DNA of 64,000 nucleotides from Berberis thunbergii (Eukaryota; Streptophyta; Magnoliopsida; Ranunculales; Berberidaceae): the NCBI GenBank assembly GCA_003290165.1, contig QNQO01000830.1, positions 248,001-312,000 of the forward strand. Direction: 5' to 3'. The position numbers and the translations under genes are program-made. A model generated the notes under the pieces. That model was not told the origin of the DNA, did not search any database, and saw only the letters and a list, made by a program, of their open reading frames with translations. Every line of letters begins with the position of its first letter. Position 1 is the first letter of the stretch. Below are positions 35,201 to 44,568 of the stretch, piece after piece.

Positions 35201-35395
35201 TTCTGTCGCCATCCAACTTGACCAACATACAAATATGTTTCATGGCACACCTTGCTTAGAATTTCCACTTCGTCTTGTTTCATATGACACCAAGACCACC
35301 ATTGCCTCGAACAATACCAATTTGGCACTCAAAAGTAGTATCATGAAAGGCTTCGTTCAATGGCCAACTCTAGATGGGTGGCGTGATGGTTAAGA
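32281..35395 (+). pseudogene. MULE transposase pseudogene with FAR1 finger, DDE domain, SWIM finger and OTU-like tail
   Basis: ATG at 32281 opens MDEFSTNDVGRLKDDK. Domains follow in order: a FAR1-type DNA-binding region (33010-33230, ending KKCGCPFQLRG); the MULE catalytic core with DNTYKTD (about 33620), MTDKEFGLIKAIEQVFP and LLCRWHI (33780-33870) and TDRVEGA (about 34115), giving likely D, D and E residues; and a SWIM finger (CRCVMRTTH..PCAHEM, 34390-34440). The C-terminal part (about 34870-35390) resembles the OTU-like peptidase fused to some plant MULE transposases (DDHYGFKCIVKFLGYEE, QVRHELLIELEGNH). Stops and frameshifts (for example at 33680, 33961 and 34132) inactivate it. Confidence 0.85.
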
Positions 35396-35689
35396 AATAC
35401 AATTCATCCAAAACAAAAAAGAAGTCGATAGAGGTCGTTCACATCGATGATTCAACCACATTTTGTAACTTTTTGCACATTTTGTAAATGACATTTATAC
35501 ATTTGATGATCTAATTGTAACAGAAGTCAACGTTTTTGTACTCTTGACTTGTACATTTTTTTATCATTAAATAACAACAAATTATATTTTACATTTGATG
35601 AAGATTTGTATTGGTTTTGCATTTTATAGATGACTAGTTATATGAATGTTTTATATCATTGTAATGGTTAAAAAGTGAACATAATAATT
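35396..35689. other. Spacer between transposase and foldback array
   Basis: AT-rich sequence after the transposase remnant. Nothing coding was seen. It may include the transposase 3' UTR. Confidence 0.35.
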
Positions 35690-37240
35690 TTTTTTGAAGC
35701 AAAAATTTCAGTTTGCAAAATTGAACACACAACTTCAGATAGATTTCAGACTGCAAACGCACGAGCCGCTGCGAGTTTGATATACACATTGGCAGAAAAT
35801 CGCCACGAATCCAATAACAATAATCACATTCCTTTCTGCATAAGGTACTTAAAAACCAAACACAGTAGAGAGTGCGAACCAAATATTTTAAATCATAGCG
35901 GATCATCCGAGTAAGACTATCCTACTCACAGGATTTGTTGCGATGGGTCAAATTTCACACTCTTTCCATTTTTGTGATTTTTGTATTTAATTATTTTTTT
36001 TGTTTTTTCAAGTACTATGGCTTAGATACATTTTTGGCATATTTGATTTATTGCAAAATCCCAATTTTTACTTGGAATTGAAAAAAAACATATATACTCA
36101 AATACAAAAAATTACAAAAATAGATAGAGTGTGAAATATGTTCAATCGCAACAGATCCTGCGAGTTAAAGAAATCACACTCTGTCCATTTTGTTATTTTT
36201 TGTATTTGAATTTTTTTTTTCAATTCCTACGGATTAGATACACTATTGACATATTGGATTTATTGCAAAATCCCAACTTTGACAACCCTAACTTGAGAAG
36301 GTCAAAATTGGGGTTTTACAATAAATCAAATATGTCAATAGTGTATCTAATCCATATGAATTGAAAAAAAAAATTCAAATACAAAAAAATCATAAAAATG
36401 GACAGAGTGTGATTTTTAGTCTCATCACTGCAGAGCCTGCAAATAGGATTCTTTAATTCGCAGGATCCGCCGATATTAGACAGATTTCACATTCTGTCCA
36501 TTTTTGCGATTTTTAGTAATTGATTATTTTTCCCAATTCCTATGAATTAGATACACTATTGACATATTTGATTTATTGCAAAACCCCAATTTTGACCCAC
36601 CCAACTTTAGAAAGTAAAAAAAAAATGGTTTTGCAATAAAAAAAATCTAAAAAAATTAAAATACAAAATATTCACAAAAATGGACAGAGTGTGATTTTTT
36701 GTACCATCGCAGCGGATTCTGTGAATATGGTTATTTCATTCGCAAGATCCGCTGCAATTGGACAGATTCCACACTCTGTTCATTTTGTATGTTTTATATT
36801 TGATTTGTTTTAAATTCCAATGGTTTTGATATACTATTCGCATATTTAATTTATTAAAAAAACCTAATTTTGACATTCTCAAGTTGGGGTGGTCAAAATT
36901 GGGGTTTTGCAATAAATCAAATATGCCAAGACAGTGTCTAAATCATAGGAATTAAAAAACAAAAAAATCCAATACAAAAAATGGACAGTGTGAAATCTAT
37001 CCCATCGCAGCGGATCTACGAATATGATTGTCCCACTTGCAGGATTCGCTGTAATTTATAAGTTTAGTTCGCACTCTCCACTGCGTTTGGTTTTCAAGTA
37101 TCTTAAATAGAAAGGTTTGTGATTGTTGTTATTGCATTCGCAACAGCTTCCACAAATGTATATATCACACTCGCAGCCGCTCTTGCGTTTGCAATCAGAA
37201 CTTTTTGTTTTGACGGATAGGTAACTTTGTGTCCAATTTT
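35690..37240. mobile_element. Foldback element with a nested array of tandem palindromes
   Basis: The outer arms are inverted copies of about 130 bp: 35749-35880 (GACTGCAAACGC..., GCTGCGAGT, ACCAAACnCAGTnGAGAGTGCGAAC) against 37070-37197. Between them stand four palindromic units, about 35955-36139, 36175-36411, 36488-36693 and 36769-36992. Each opens CACACTCTGTCCATTTT and closes with its inverse AAAATGGACAGAGTGTG. Their stems contain GATTTATTGCAAAACCCC and AGATACACTATTGACATATT in both orientations. GC-richer spacers (CGCAGCGGATC..., GCAGGATCCGC) separate them. Unit 1 has lost its centre. No coding content; strong hairpin potential. Confidence 0.85.
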
Positions 37241-38039
37241 TCAGGTTAATTAATAAGTTTGTTTTACTTTTACTTGAATTACAATTAACTTTGTAATCAT
37301 TACTGTGCTATACATAAATACTGATGAAAATCATAACTGTGAAATCATAATTCATTATATAAATTTATTAATCATTACATTTTCATTAACTACGATGATT
37401 ACAAAAATCAATATTGTATACCAAAATTATATACATCAATTAATCTTAGTTTTTTTCCCGTGGTTTAGTTTGAGTGATATTCTTCTCATGCTTCTTATTC
37501 GTTCTACCATCACTTCCTCTTGCAACAAGGACTTCTTCAATGTCATCAGCACCACAACCACCCTTTCGCTATCTCTACCACTAGGACCACTAGAGCCACC
37601 ACCACCATCACCCCTTCCTTTACCACCACCACCACAACTACCACCATCAGACCTTCCTCTACCACCAGGAGCACCAACACCACCACCCCTTCCTCTGCCA
37701 CCAAGAGCACCAGCACCACCAATGCCATCACACCACCACCATCACCAGTTAGACCAGTCTATTGCTCTTTCTCATTATCTATGAATGTGTCATGCGTAGA
37801 CAACCTTATCCACATTCCTTATGAGCAACACAACCTTATCCACACTGTTAAAGTGTCCACCATGAGCAACACAACCTTATCCACATTGTTAATCGCGTAG
37901 ACCCCTTTGCTTCACCAACACAACCTTATCCACATTCCTGCATTCTTCAATAAAAGCGTCCACCAATAGAATAACCTCATCAACCAACTTATTTTACTAG
38001 GAAAACATTTGATCATAGTAAAAAAAGGAATAAATTTTG
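37241..38039. other. Low-complexity region inside the MULE
   Basis: A CCA/CAC-rich stretch (37540-37760) gives artefactual Pro- and Thr-rich frames on plus and Val-rich frames on minus. It is followed by four copies of ACAACCTTATCCACAnT (about 37800, 37829, 37871 and 37920). The repeats are imperfectly spaced at 29-50 bp. No gene is supported. Confidence 0.5.
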
Positions 38040-39060
38040 TATTTCAAATATTTGCAAATTTGTTAAAGTGTAGATCAATTACCCGATTGTGAGATGTGAA
38101 CAATTGATTTCTTAAGGGATGTGTCATCCTAGTCGTCGCTGGTTGGATGAACAGATGACTAATGTCATGAAACCTCTCCAAGTAGTCCTTGCTGCAATCC
38201 CATGGAAGCTTTATTGATGCACCTTGGTTTCCAATTGACTTGAGATGATTTTGCCAAGTTGTAGTGAACGAAAACAGTATCTCGTGCTTCATCGAGTAGC
38301 TACGGCTAGATCGATCTTTATTCTTCATTTTGGATTGAATGGGGGGATTTGGAATGACATGTACCCTTTCTATCTGTCTCATCACTCGATCTAGGTGATA
38401 TGATTATTTGACATCAGGGCATAGTAAGCAGCCTTGGAACCATGTAATGCTGTGAAGTGGAGTTCTTCGCTTGGATTTCGCATAAGAGTCTCAAATGATC
38501 TGACAATACAAACATGAACTTATTAAATTATGGATGAAAATTGAAAACAATTACCTGAGATGAAACATAAACTTAAATGACTAACTTTTACCTTTTTAGG
38601 AGACATGTCATCAAGATGTTCTCTAAGAGTCAAATTTCTTCAGTCACGACCACGCTAAGTTGGGGGAAATCGCACTTAGCCATGGTAGGGAGAACGATCA
38701 TTGAGGCTCGGGCCATTCCCCAAATACTAAAGTGATCGTATATCCACCACTAAAAAATTTAAACATACCTATATATTAGTTCAATATCTAAAACACTAAA
38801 AAGATAATTAACCTGAAAATTATACCTCGTGGCAGATAACCAGATATTTGTTTAGTACCCGCTCTACTAGTACAACCAAGTTGACGATACAAAAATGCCA
38901 AAGTATCAACTCCCCATGTGAACTTTTCAACATCATCCACCTTCATCAGCAACTTCAAATATTTATTGTGAACATTGACTCCATTCTTGTCAGCAAAGAT
39001 AGTCATGCCCAGAAGAAATAATAAGTAACCTCGTGCAACTTGTTTCTTTTAAAGAGAATA
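38040..39060 (-). pseudogene. Plant mobile domain (MAIN/aminotransferase-like) pseudogene
   Basis: The minus-strand frame 39006-38788 reads ADKNGVNVHNKYLKLL, FTWGVDTLAFLYRQLG, then RAGTKQISGYL. This is the core of the plant mobile domain found in MAIN-type nuclear proteins and in many transposon-borne genes. A later piece (38385-38044) begins MMRQIERVHVIPNPPIQSKM, matching the 'RQFG..Q.IP..P' segment of the same domain. An intron-like or degraded gap (38390-38790) and frameshifts lie between. It sits inside the MULE in opposite orientation to the transposase, as expected of a carried cargo gene. It looks inactive. Confidence 0.72.
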
Positions 39061-39830
39061 GTTGCATTCAATTTCACACAACAACGATCCTTCATAAGTT
39101 TCATCACTAAACTAAGGTTCTTCTGGACATGCTTTTATGTTTCACTATTTTGAATCCCCAAACCATTCACCAACAGTTTCACACATTCAATGCTTCATCC
39201 GCGACAATCAAATCATTTTCCATTCCATCATTTCTCCTCTTCATCTCCCGTTTTTTCTCCCTTTAGTCTTGCATTTTTTTTCTCTCATCTATATATTTTT
39301 TTCTTTTAAAAAATGACTTTTTCTCAAAGACACTGTCATTGGTCATCTTTGAACTGAATAATCCCCACTACTACCACCAACCACCAAAGCACTGTATTTG
39401 TTTGTTTTTGTCATACTAAACATTTAAAACAATATTATACAATTAAAACAAAACAAAAATTGGACATGGAGATTTACGGTATCGAAATGGAGATTTAGAA
39501 TTTACCTGACTTCGTGGGTTTGGTTTAAGGCAAAGACGAATTCCCACAACAACAATCGAATACAAAGAAGCAAAAAGTGTCCACCCACCAAATCAACACC
39601 AAATCAGAGAGAATGACACACCAACTAAAGCCCTAGAATCACACACTAACAGACAACAAATCTCAAACACCCCAAGTTCGACACAAATCGCACCCGAAAC
39701 CTCCAAACTTTGTATCACACAATGATAGTAGAGGGAAAATGCAGATAGTATTGCAAGAGAGTAGAGCATAAAAAGAGAATAAGGGTGTCAAGAAGGCACG
39801 AAGATTCAAATTTTGGGAGAGGGGACGACT
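39061..39830. other. MULE right interior, no gene
   Basis: This may contain the 5' untranslated part of the plant-mobile-domain relic (minus). It is C/A-rich on plus (39540-39700) with no known motif, leading into the right TIR. Confidence 0.35.
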
Positions 39831-39995
39831 GTTTCATTTGGGAGAATAAGGAAAAAATTTTGATTTTGGGAGGTTAAGGGTTTATATTAGTGGTGTCATT
39901 CAGTAGGTGGAGGTTTTCTTCAGAAAGGTGGTGGTGTCCTTCAAAACTAGGGTGTTTGTGGTGTTCTTCAGCGAAAATGGTAGTGTTATTTACAG

Positions 39996-40206
39996 GGGGT
40001 ATTCAATCATGGATTTTAATAGAGTGTGAAAGACTTTAAAATCTCATGGATTTTAAAATATTTCAAAGGAGTTTACAGAATCCACTGAACTTTGATGTAT
40101 TTTAAGTGACTGGATTTTGTGAAATTTACAGAATCCACTGGATTTTTATTATTGGATTTTCTGAATTTTATAAATGATTGTTATGGATTTCTATTGATTC
40201 TTATAA
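39996..40206 (+). repeat. MITE-like repeat, 'GGGGTATTCAATC' family
   Basis: This starts GGGGTATTCAATCATGGATT and contains the repeated phrase TTTACAGAATCCACTGnA. The same sequence occurs at 43587-43825 and, in inverted form, in the array at 47930-48510. The opening resembles termini of plant MITEs. It lies directly against the MULE right TIR, so it may be the sequence into which the MULE inserted. Confidence 0.6.
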
Positions 40207-40556
40207 TTTCCTTGAGCCTACTGGGAGTGAACTTCATCAGGGTCAATGAACCCAGAAGATTGAGTCATTTACACTTCCCATTGTAACCCTCCTAAGCCAT
40301 TCTTGAGGTTCATGTGTTGAATGTGAAGACCAAACTCCCTAGCAAATGGGAGAGTTGATAGAGTCTGACCTGTTTTGTTGGTTCTTATTGCAGGATTGTG
40401 AAGAATTGGATCTAGCTGCTCTGACAAACTTGGAACAAATTACTTCAGGCTTCTCTGACAGAATCAAATATGAAGTAATGGCACCTTGCAATCTTAGCAG
40501 ACAATCTACTATGATGTATGAAGAAGAAATAAAGGATAGTTCAACACTGCAATGAA
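40207..40556 (+). other. Possible terminal exon(s) of an unidentified gene
   Basis: A frame ending VKTKLPSKWE (about 40325-40355) is followed by an intron-like stretch ending TTATTGCAG at 40394. It is then followed by DCEELDLAALTNLEQITSGF and a stop at 40554-40556. The codon content looks protein-like and the acceptor is good. The upstream exons are missing, replaced by the MULE/MITE boundary. No family was recognised; it could be a stranded 3' exon of a disrupted gene. Confidence 0.35.
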
Positions 40557-40599
40557 TTTGTATTGAATGAAGGAATTGTATCTATTACAATAGAATGTA

Positions 40600-41060
40600 G
40601 GAACTGATAGGAAAATGAAACAAAGTGTATTAGCAGAATTCGCGATTGCTATTCTCCTTTGGAGCTATTCGAGAGGCTCTACTCTCCTATGAGCCAAAGC
40701 TCAATTGTACATTTTACAATCTTAATAATCCCCCCTATTCTTCTATTCCACCTCTATTTATAGCATTTGATTCATCAACCTCTTTTATTTCAGCATCTCA
40801 ACATCTTTTATTTCAGCATCAACATCTTTATTTCAGCATCTCTATTTCTGCATCTCAACCTTAGCAACTCTTAGCATCAACATCTTTATTTTAGCATCTC
40901 TATTTCAGCATCTCATCCTTAGCAACTCAGTATTTCATCAGTTCCCATTCCCAGCATACTTAGCATTAGCAACTTAGCATTTCATCAGTCATCAGTTCCC
41001 ATTTCCAGCATGCTCAGTATTTCAGCAGTCCCCTGTTACTTGCTTCCTCCTAGTATACGT
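40600..41060. repeat. Imperfect short-repeat region, LTR-like
   Basis: Multiple imperfect copies of CAGCATCTCnnTTTnnnCATC and TTAGCAACTTAGCATTTCATCAG. It contains a CTCTATTTATAGC box and AATAATCCCCCCTATTC, features reminiscent of copia LTRs, but matching termini were not found. No gene. Confidence 0.4.
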
Positions 41061-42691
41061 AAAACGAATAGGGGGCCTATCAAGAGTTGCAGTGGTAGAA
41101 ATAGCAATAAGCAACAATGGTGATGTTAATTTCATTTCAGTATGATTATAGTAGTGCTACTCATAGTAGTTGTGACAATGTTAGTGATCTTAGACTCAGT
41201 TTTGGGAAGTGGCGAGTATTACTAGCTAAACAGATTGTTGCTTCAATTCCATTCTGGTTAAATTTAACCATTTTGAAAATCTAACAACCACATTTAGCCA
41301 TCCATACTAGGATAAATACAGTCGAATACCTGTACTAGGAGTCCAACTCACAACCTAACTTTGTGCAGATGAATGACAAACTTACCAAGTTCCATAGAAC
41401 CTTTAGACTATCTATAACTTTAGAAAAATTAAAGATGTGCATTTGTCTCTAACCATTCGAACTCTAATGTCTTAGTCAACTTGTCTTCTTTGTCCATCTC
41501 ATAATGAAATGAAACATCACTTATAATGTCTTCATCTTCATGATAATGTCTTATTTGACTTTACCCTTCTAACTTGTATCACTCTATGAAACATTTCCAT
41601 AGCGACATATGAAGATGGCCAAAACTGGATTTGATGGTGACCCTAACACAATTAATCTCTAATACATATCATGATTTTAGCTTGCTATTAACCCGGGACG
41701 GCTATATGTTAATAGTTCCCAATTAAACATTTTCTATGTGGTATGATAACAACTTCCCTATAAGTACGCCATCCTTGAAAATCTAATAGATCAAGCTCAA
41801 AATATAGTATACCTAACTCTCTTGCTTATTTCCTTGATAAGTAAATGAAAGTTTTTATTATGGATCAAGCTATAAAAACGGTGGAAAAGTATAATTCAAG
41901 GGAAATGAGTAAGAAGATGGGCTTACCAAAAGGTCTTTTTCCTGTACTTCAATTGAATGCCAATGGGGTTTTTCCATGCAAGACTTGCAATGCTGCAAAG
42001 TGGATGACATGATTGAGACTTGTACCATGGTATAATAGCAATTAGATGTAGTATATGAACAAGCGGATCTAATAACAACTTTGTTATTGTTATGTTAGTC
42101 TTAATGGATTAGCATTTCATGATGTATCCTTCAACTAGGAAGTCCTCATCCTCTACTATTTTTACATTAAAAACCCTCCTTTATGATACCTCTTCGGCAG
42201 TAAAACAATTACCGTACTGCTCATTTCATTCCTAAATGATACTAACATCCATCACTTTCTCATTAAATACTTAAATAAGAATATAAGTAGAAATGATTAT
42301 GAAATATTTTTTCACAGAGAAATTCATACTAAGAGTTGGCAAACCAATATAGAAAAAGAGTTTGTGTGCATTTATACATCAGAAAGAAACATTGAGGATG
42401 CACAGTTATACACGTACCTTATTAGTTTCAACTCTAGATAAGCTCTCTGTAAGCACTGGCACTGATTTGCTCTCTTTTAACTAGAGAAACATGAAAATTT
42501 ATAGTCAAACATATCTGGTTTCTACCAACTGAATAATCGAGAATAAGATTGAAAAATGAACGCAGCTCTAGTGATCTAGAAAATGGTATAGAAACAAGTT
42601 GTGGAAATAATTCCCTCCAAAGAAACATTAGTGAAAAACGCTTGTAGAACATCCACGTCTAATTGAAAATAAACTAAAAGGAGACACTTAC
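41061..42691. other. Region downstream of the DUF630 exon; no further exon recognised
   Basis: Searched on the minus strand for the DUF632 exons that normally follow DUF630; none could be read. A short exon-like piece near 41930-42000 with a GTAAGC donor on minus is too short to assign. Confidence 0.4.
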
Positions 42692-43171
42692 GTCTAATTG
42701 AACATCTCCTACTACCTTCTCATCATTTTTTTCCTTCACTAGAAGACATGGATGAAGGGCCACAAAGGGACCCCAGAAATTCCATGATGAAGAACTTATA
42801 AGTGGAGGTGGCGGTGGTCCATCATCTTCCTCCTTGTCACTGTCATCATCAGGGCTAAAAGGAGGAGGTGGTGGTGGGGGAGGAGGTAATGGGGTTGTTT
42901 CAGATAGAGGTGGAGGAGGCAATGCATCAAAAGAAGAAGAAGAAGAAGAAGAAGGTGCAAGAATTTCAAGCAGCTCCTCCTCCTCCAAGGACTCAGATTC
43001 AGTGAATTGGCGAAGAGTTATTCCAGTATTCTTCAAATACTGCAAGTAAGACACTTGAGCTGCAACAAATTCACTCCTTAGCACCAATAGTTGCTTCATC
43101 AACTTCCTCCTCTCTTTGCACCTCTGCACCCTCTCCTCATTATCTATCCTCCTTGATGCAGCACAACCCAT
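42692..43171 (-). CDS. DUF630 (NRG2/bZIP-like) protein, first coding exon
   Basis: The protein starts MGCAASRRIDNEERVQRCKE, the signature N-terminus of plant DUF630/DUF632 proteins (nitrate regulatory NRG2 and relatives). MGC is a predicted N-myristoylation/palmitoylation signal that would anchor it at membranes. KLMKQLLVLRSEFVAAQVSY LQYLKNTG and LRQFTESE complete DUF630 (residues 1-60). Next come acidic and polyproline linkers (LPPPPPPPPPF) and SWNFWGPF, close to the conserved W-F-PF motif. The exon can end in phase 0 at QLD|GTAAGTGTC (42692). The complete family has about 600-800 residues with C-terminal DUF632; that part is not found nearby. It may be a truncated gene or have very diverged downstream exons. 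Confidence 0.75.
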
Positions 43172-43586
43172 TGCTCACTTTCTTCGATTTTTTCAGCTCT
43201 ACTGATATTCTACACCAAATCAACAAACCCCATTTCTGTAACTGCATAAACCCCTTGAACACAACAATTACTTAGGATTTTCACGAACATCACTCCTCCT
43301 CCAAAGAGATGGAGACTCGATTCTTCAATTAAACTAATCAGGTTTTCACGACCCCACTCCTAGATCAGATCCAAATCCATTCTCCATACCATAAACTAAT
43401 CAGGAACCGCGAAGAGGTAATTGGTCGGTGCTATTGCAGCAGCTGCTGCTGCTGTTGGATTCTCGATCTCCTCTATGTATGCTATTTCTTTCTCTTTCTT
43501 CTCTGAATTGGATTACCCTGCAAGCCCTAGCAGAGAAATTGTTGGTGAGAGCGAGTTGGGACGAGAGGGGGCAGAGAAATTGAACA

Positions 43587-43825
43587 TGGGGTATTCAATC
43601 ATGGATTTTAATAGAGTCTGAAAGACTTTAAATCTCATGGATTTTAAAATATTTCAAAGGAGTTTACAGAATCCACTGGATTTTAATGGATTTTAAGTGG
43701 CTGGATTTTGTGGAATTTACAGAATCCACTGGATTTTAATGGATTTTTATTATTGAATTTTCTGAATTTTATAAAGGATTGTTATGGATTTTAATGGATT
43801 GTTATTATTGGATTTTCAGTATTGG
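43587..43825 (+). repeat. MITE-like repeat, 'GGGGTATTCAATC' family, copy 2
   Basis: Opens GGGGTATTCAATCATGGATT and keeps the TTTACAGAATCCACTGGATT unit twice, in better condition than the 39996 copy. It lies upstream of the DUF630 gene start. The opposite terminus was not found, so it is truncated or has a divergent end. Confidence 0.6.
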
Positions 43826-44568
43826 ACTAAAAAGCTCCTTCTCATCTGCTGCTAATTCACTTATGTCATTAGCAAGGATAGCAAGGATGGGAAGAGGATT
43901 GGGTTGGTTTTTAAGTAACACCGGCTCGAGCCTGCCTTCTCCATTCTCTGTCTCATGATAATACACACTTCAGTAATAAACCCAACAAATAAACCTGACA
44001 AACTTGATAAACAAAAAAAAATTTTGATGGACAAAACCAATGTAGAAAGAGAAAATAAATAGCACAGTGAAGCATAGAACAGAAAGTGTTTGTGTCGTAT
44101 CATATCTCTCTCACATGGTGGTCGTTGAACATAGAGAACACTATAGAAACCACTCGGACTGGTAGGAGAGATGGCAACGACACCTCGCTATAAAACCCTA
44201 ATTTTTTTTTTTAATATTTTGTTGCAGTGTAGCACATCTACTACACAGTTGCACGTGCAGTTCAGACATCTTTTTTGACTTAAATCAAGTACATATGGTT
44301 CATTCACATAGCCCATTTGCGCCTTCTATGAACTGATTTTTAATTTTGTCTTTCCCACATAAAGAATTTAATCAAAGAAAAATTCTCAACTACATGTTAC
44401 AAAATCTTATTAGAATAGCTAGATCCAAACAAGGTACTAGTGAGAATATAGTTCAACAATTAAGCTACTAGCAGCTTCACTTATTTACTTCAACACAACA
44501 CCATAATGCAACAACGGTCCCTCAATGACAACGTACATGCTTGATCCAAGCATCCAGTAAAACCATAC
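43826..44568. other. Intergenic spacer
   Basis: Upstream of the DUF630 gene and downstream of the gene at 44569-47478. A TATAAAACCCTAA string near 44190 and a GT-AG-like stretch are seen, but no gene is supported. Confidence 0.4.

Larger units (their letters stand above)
31890..39995 (+). mobile_element. Mutator-like element (MULE), ~8.1 kb
   Basis: The left end (from 31890) TAAATAACATCGTCATTTCC GCTGAAGAAC is inverted at the right end, where the reverse complement of 39950-39995 reads GTAAATAACACTACCATTTT CGCTGAAGAAC. Similarity fades outwards over about 150 bp (CTCCCAAAT is shared near 32020 and 39840). Inside are a FAR1/MULE transposase relic (plus), a foldback array, and a plant-mobile-domain relic (minus). 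The expected 9-bp target duplication was not clear: the right end abuts a MITE-like sequence starting GGGGTATTCAATC at 39996. Confidence 0.7.

Noticed and set aside
35690..37240. CRISPR-like array
   Set aside because: Regular spacing suggested an array, but the units are ~200-300-bp palindromes in plant nuclear DNA with repeated, not unique, spacers.
37305..37900. Pro/Thr-rich plus-strand frames and the Val-rich minus-strand frame
   Set aside because: Products of a CCA-rich simple-sequence tract inside the MULE; overlapping frames all look equally open.
42834..43049. Plus-strand Gly/Ser-rich frame
   Set aside because: Antisense shadow of the polyproline and serine part of the DUF630 exon.
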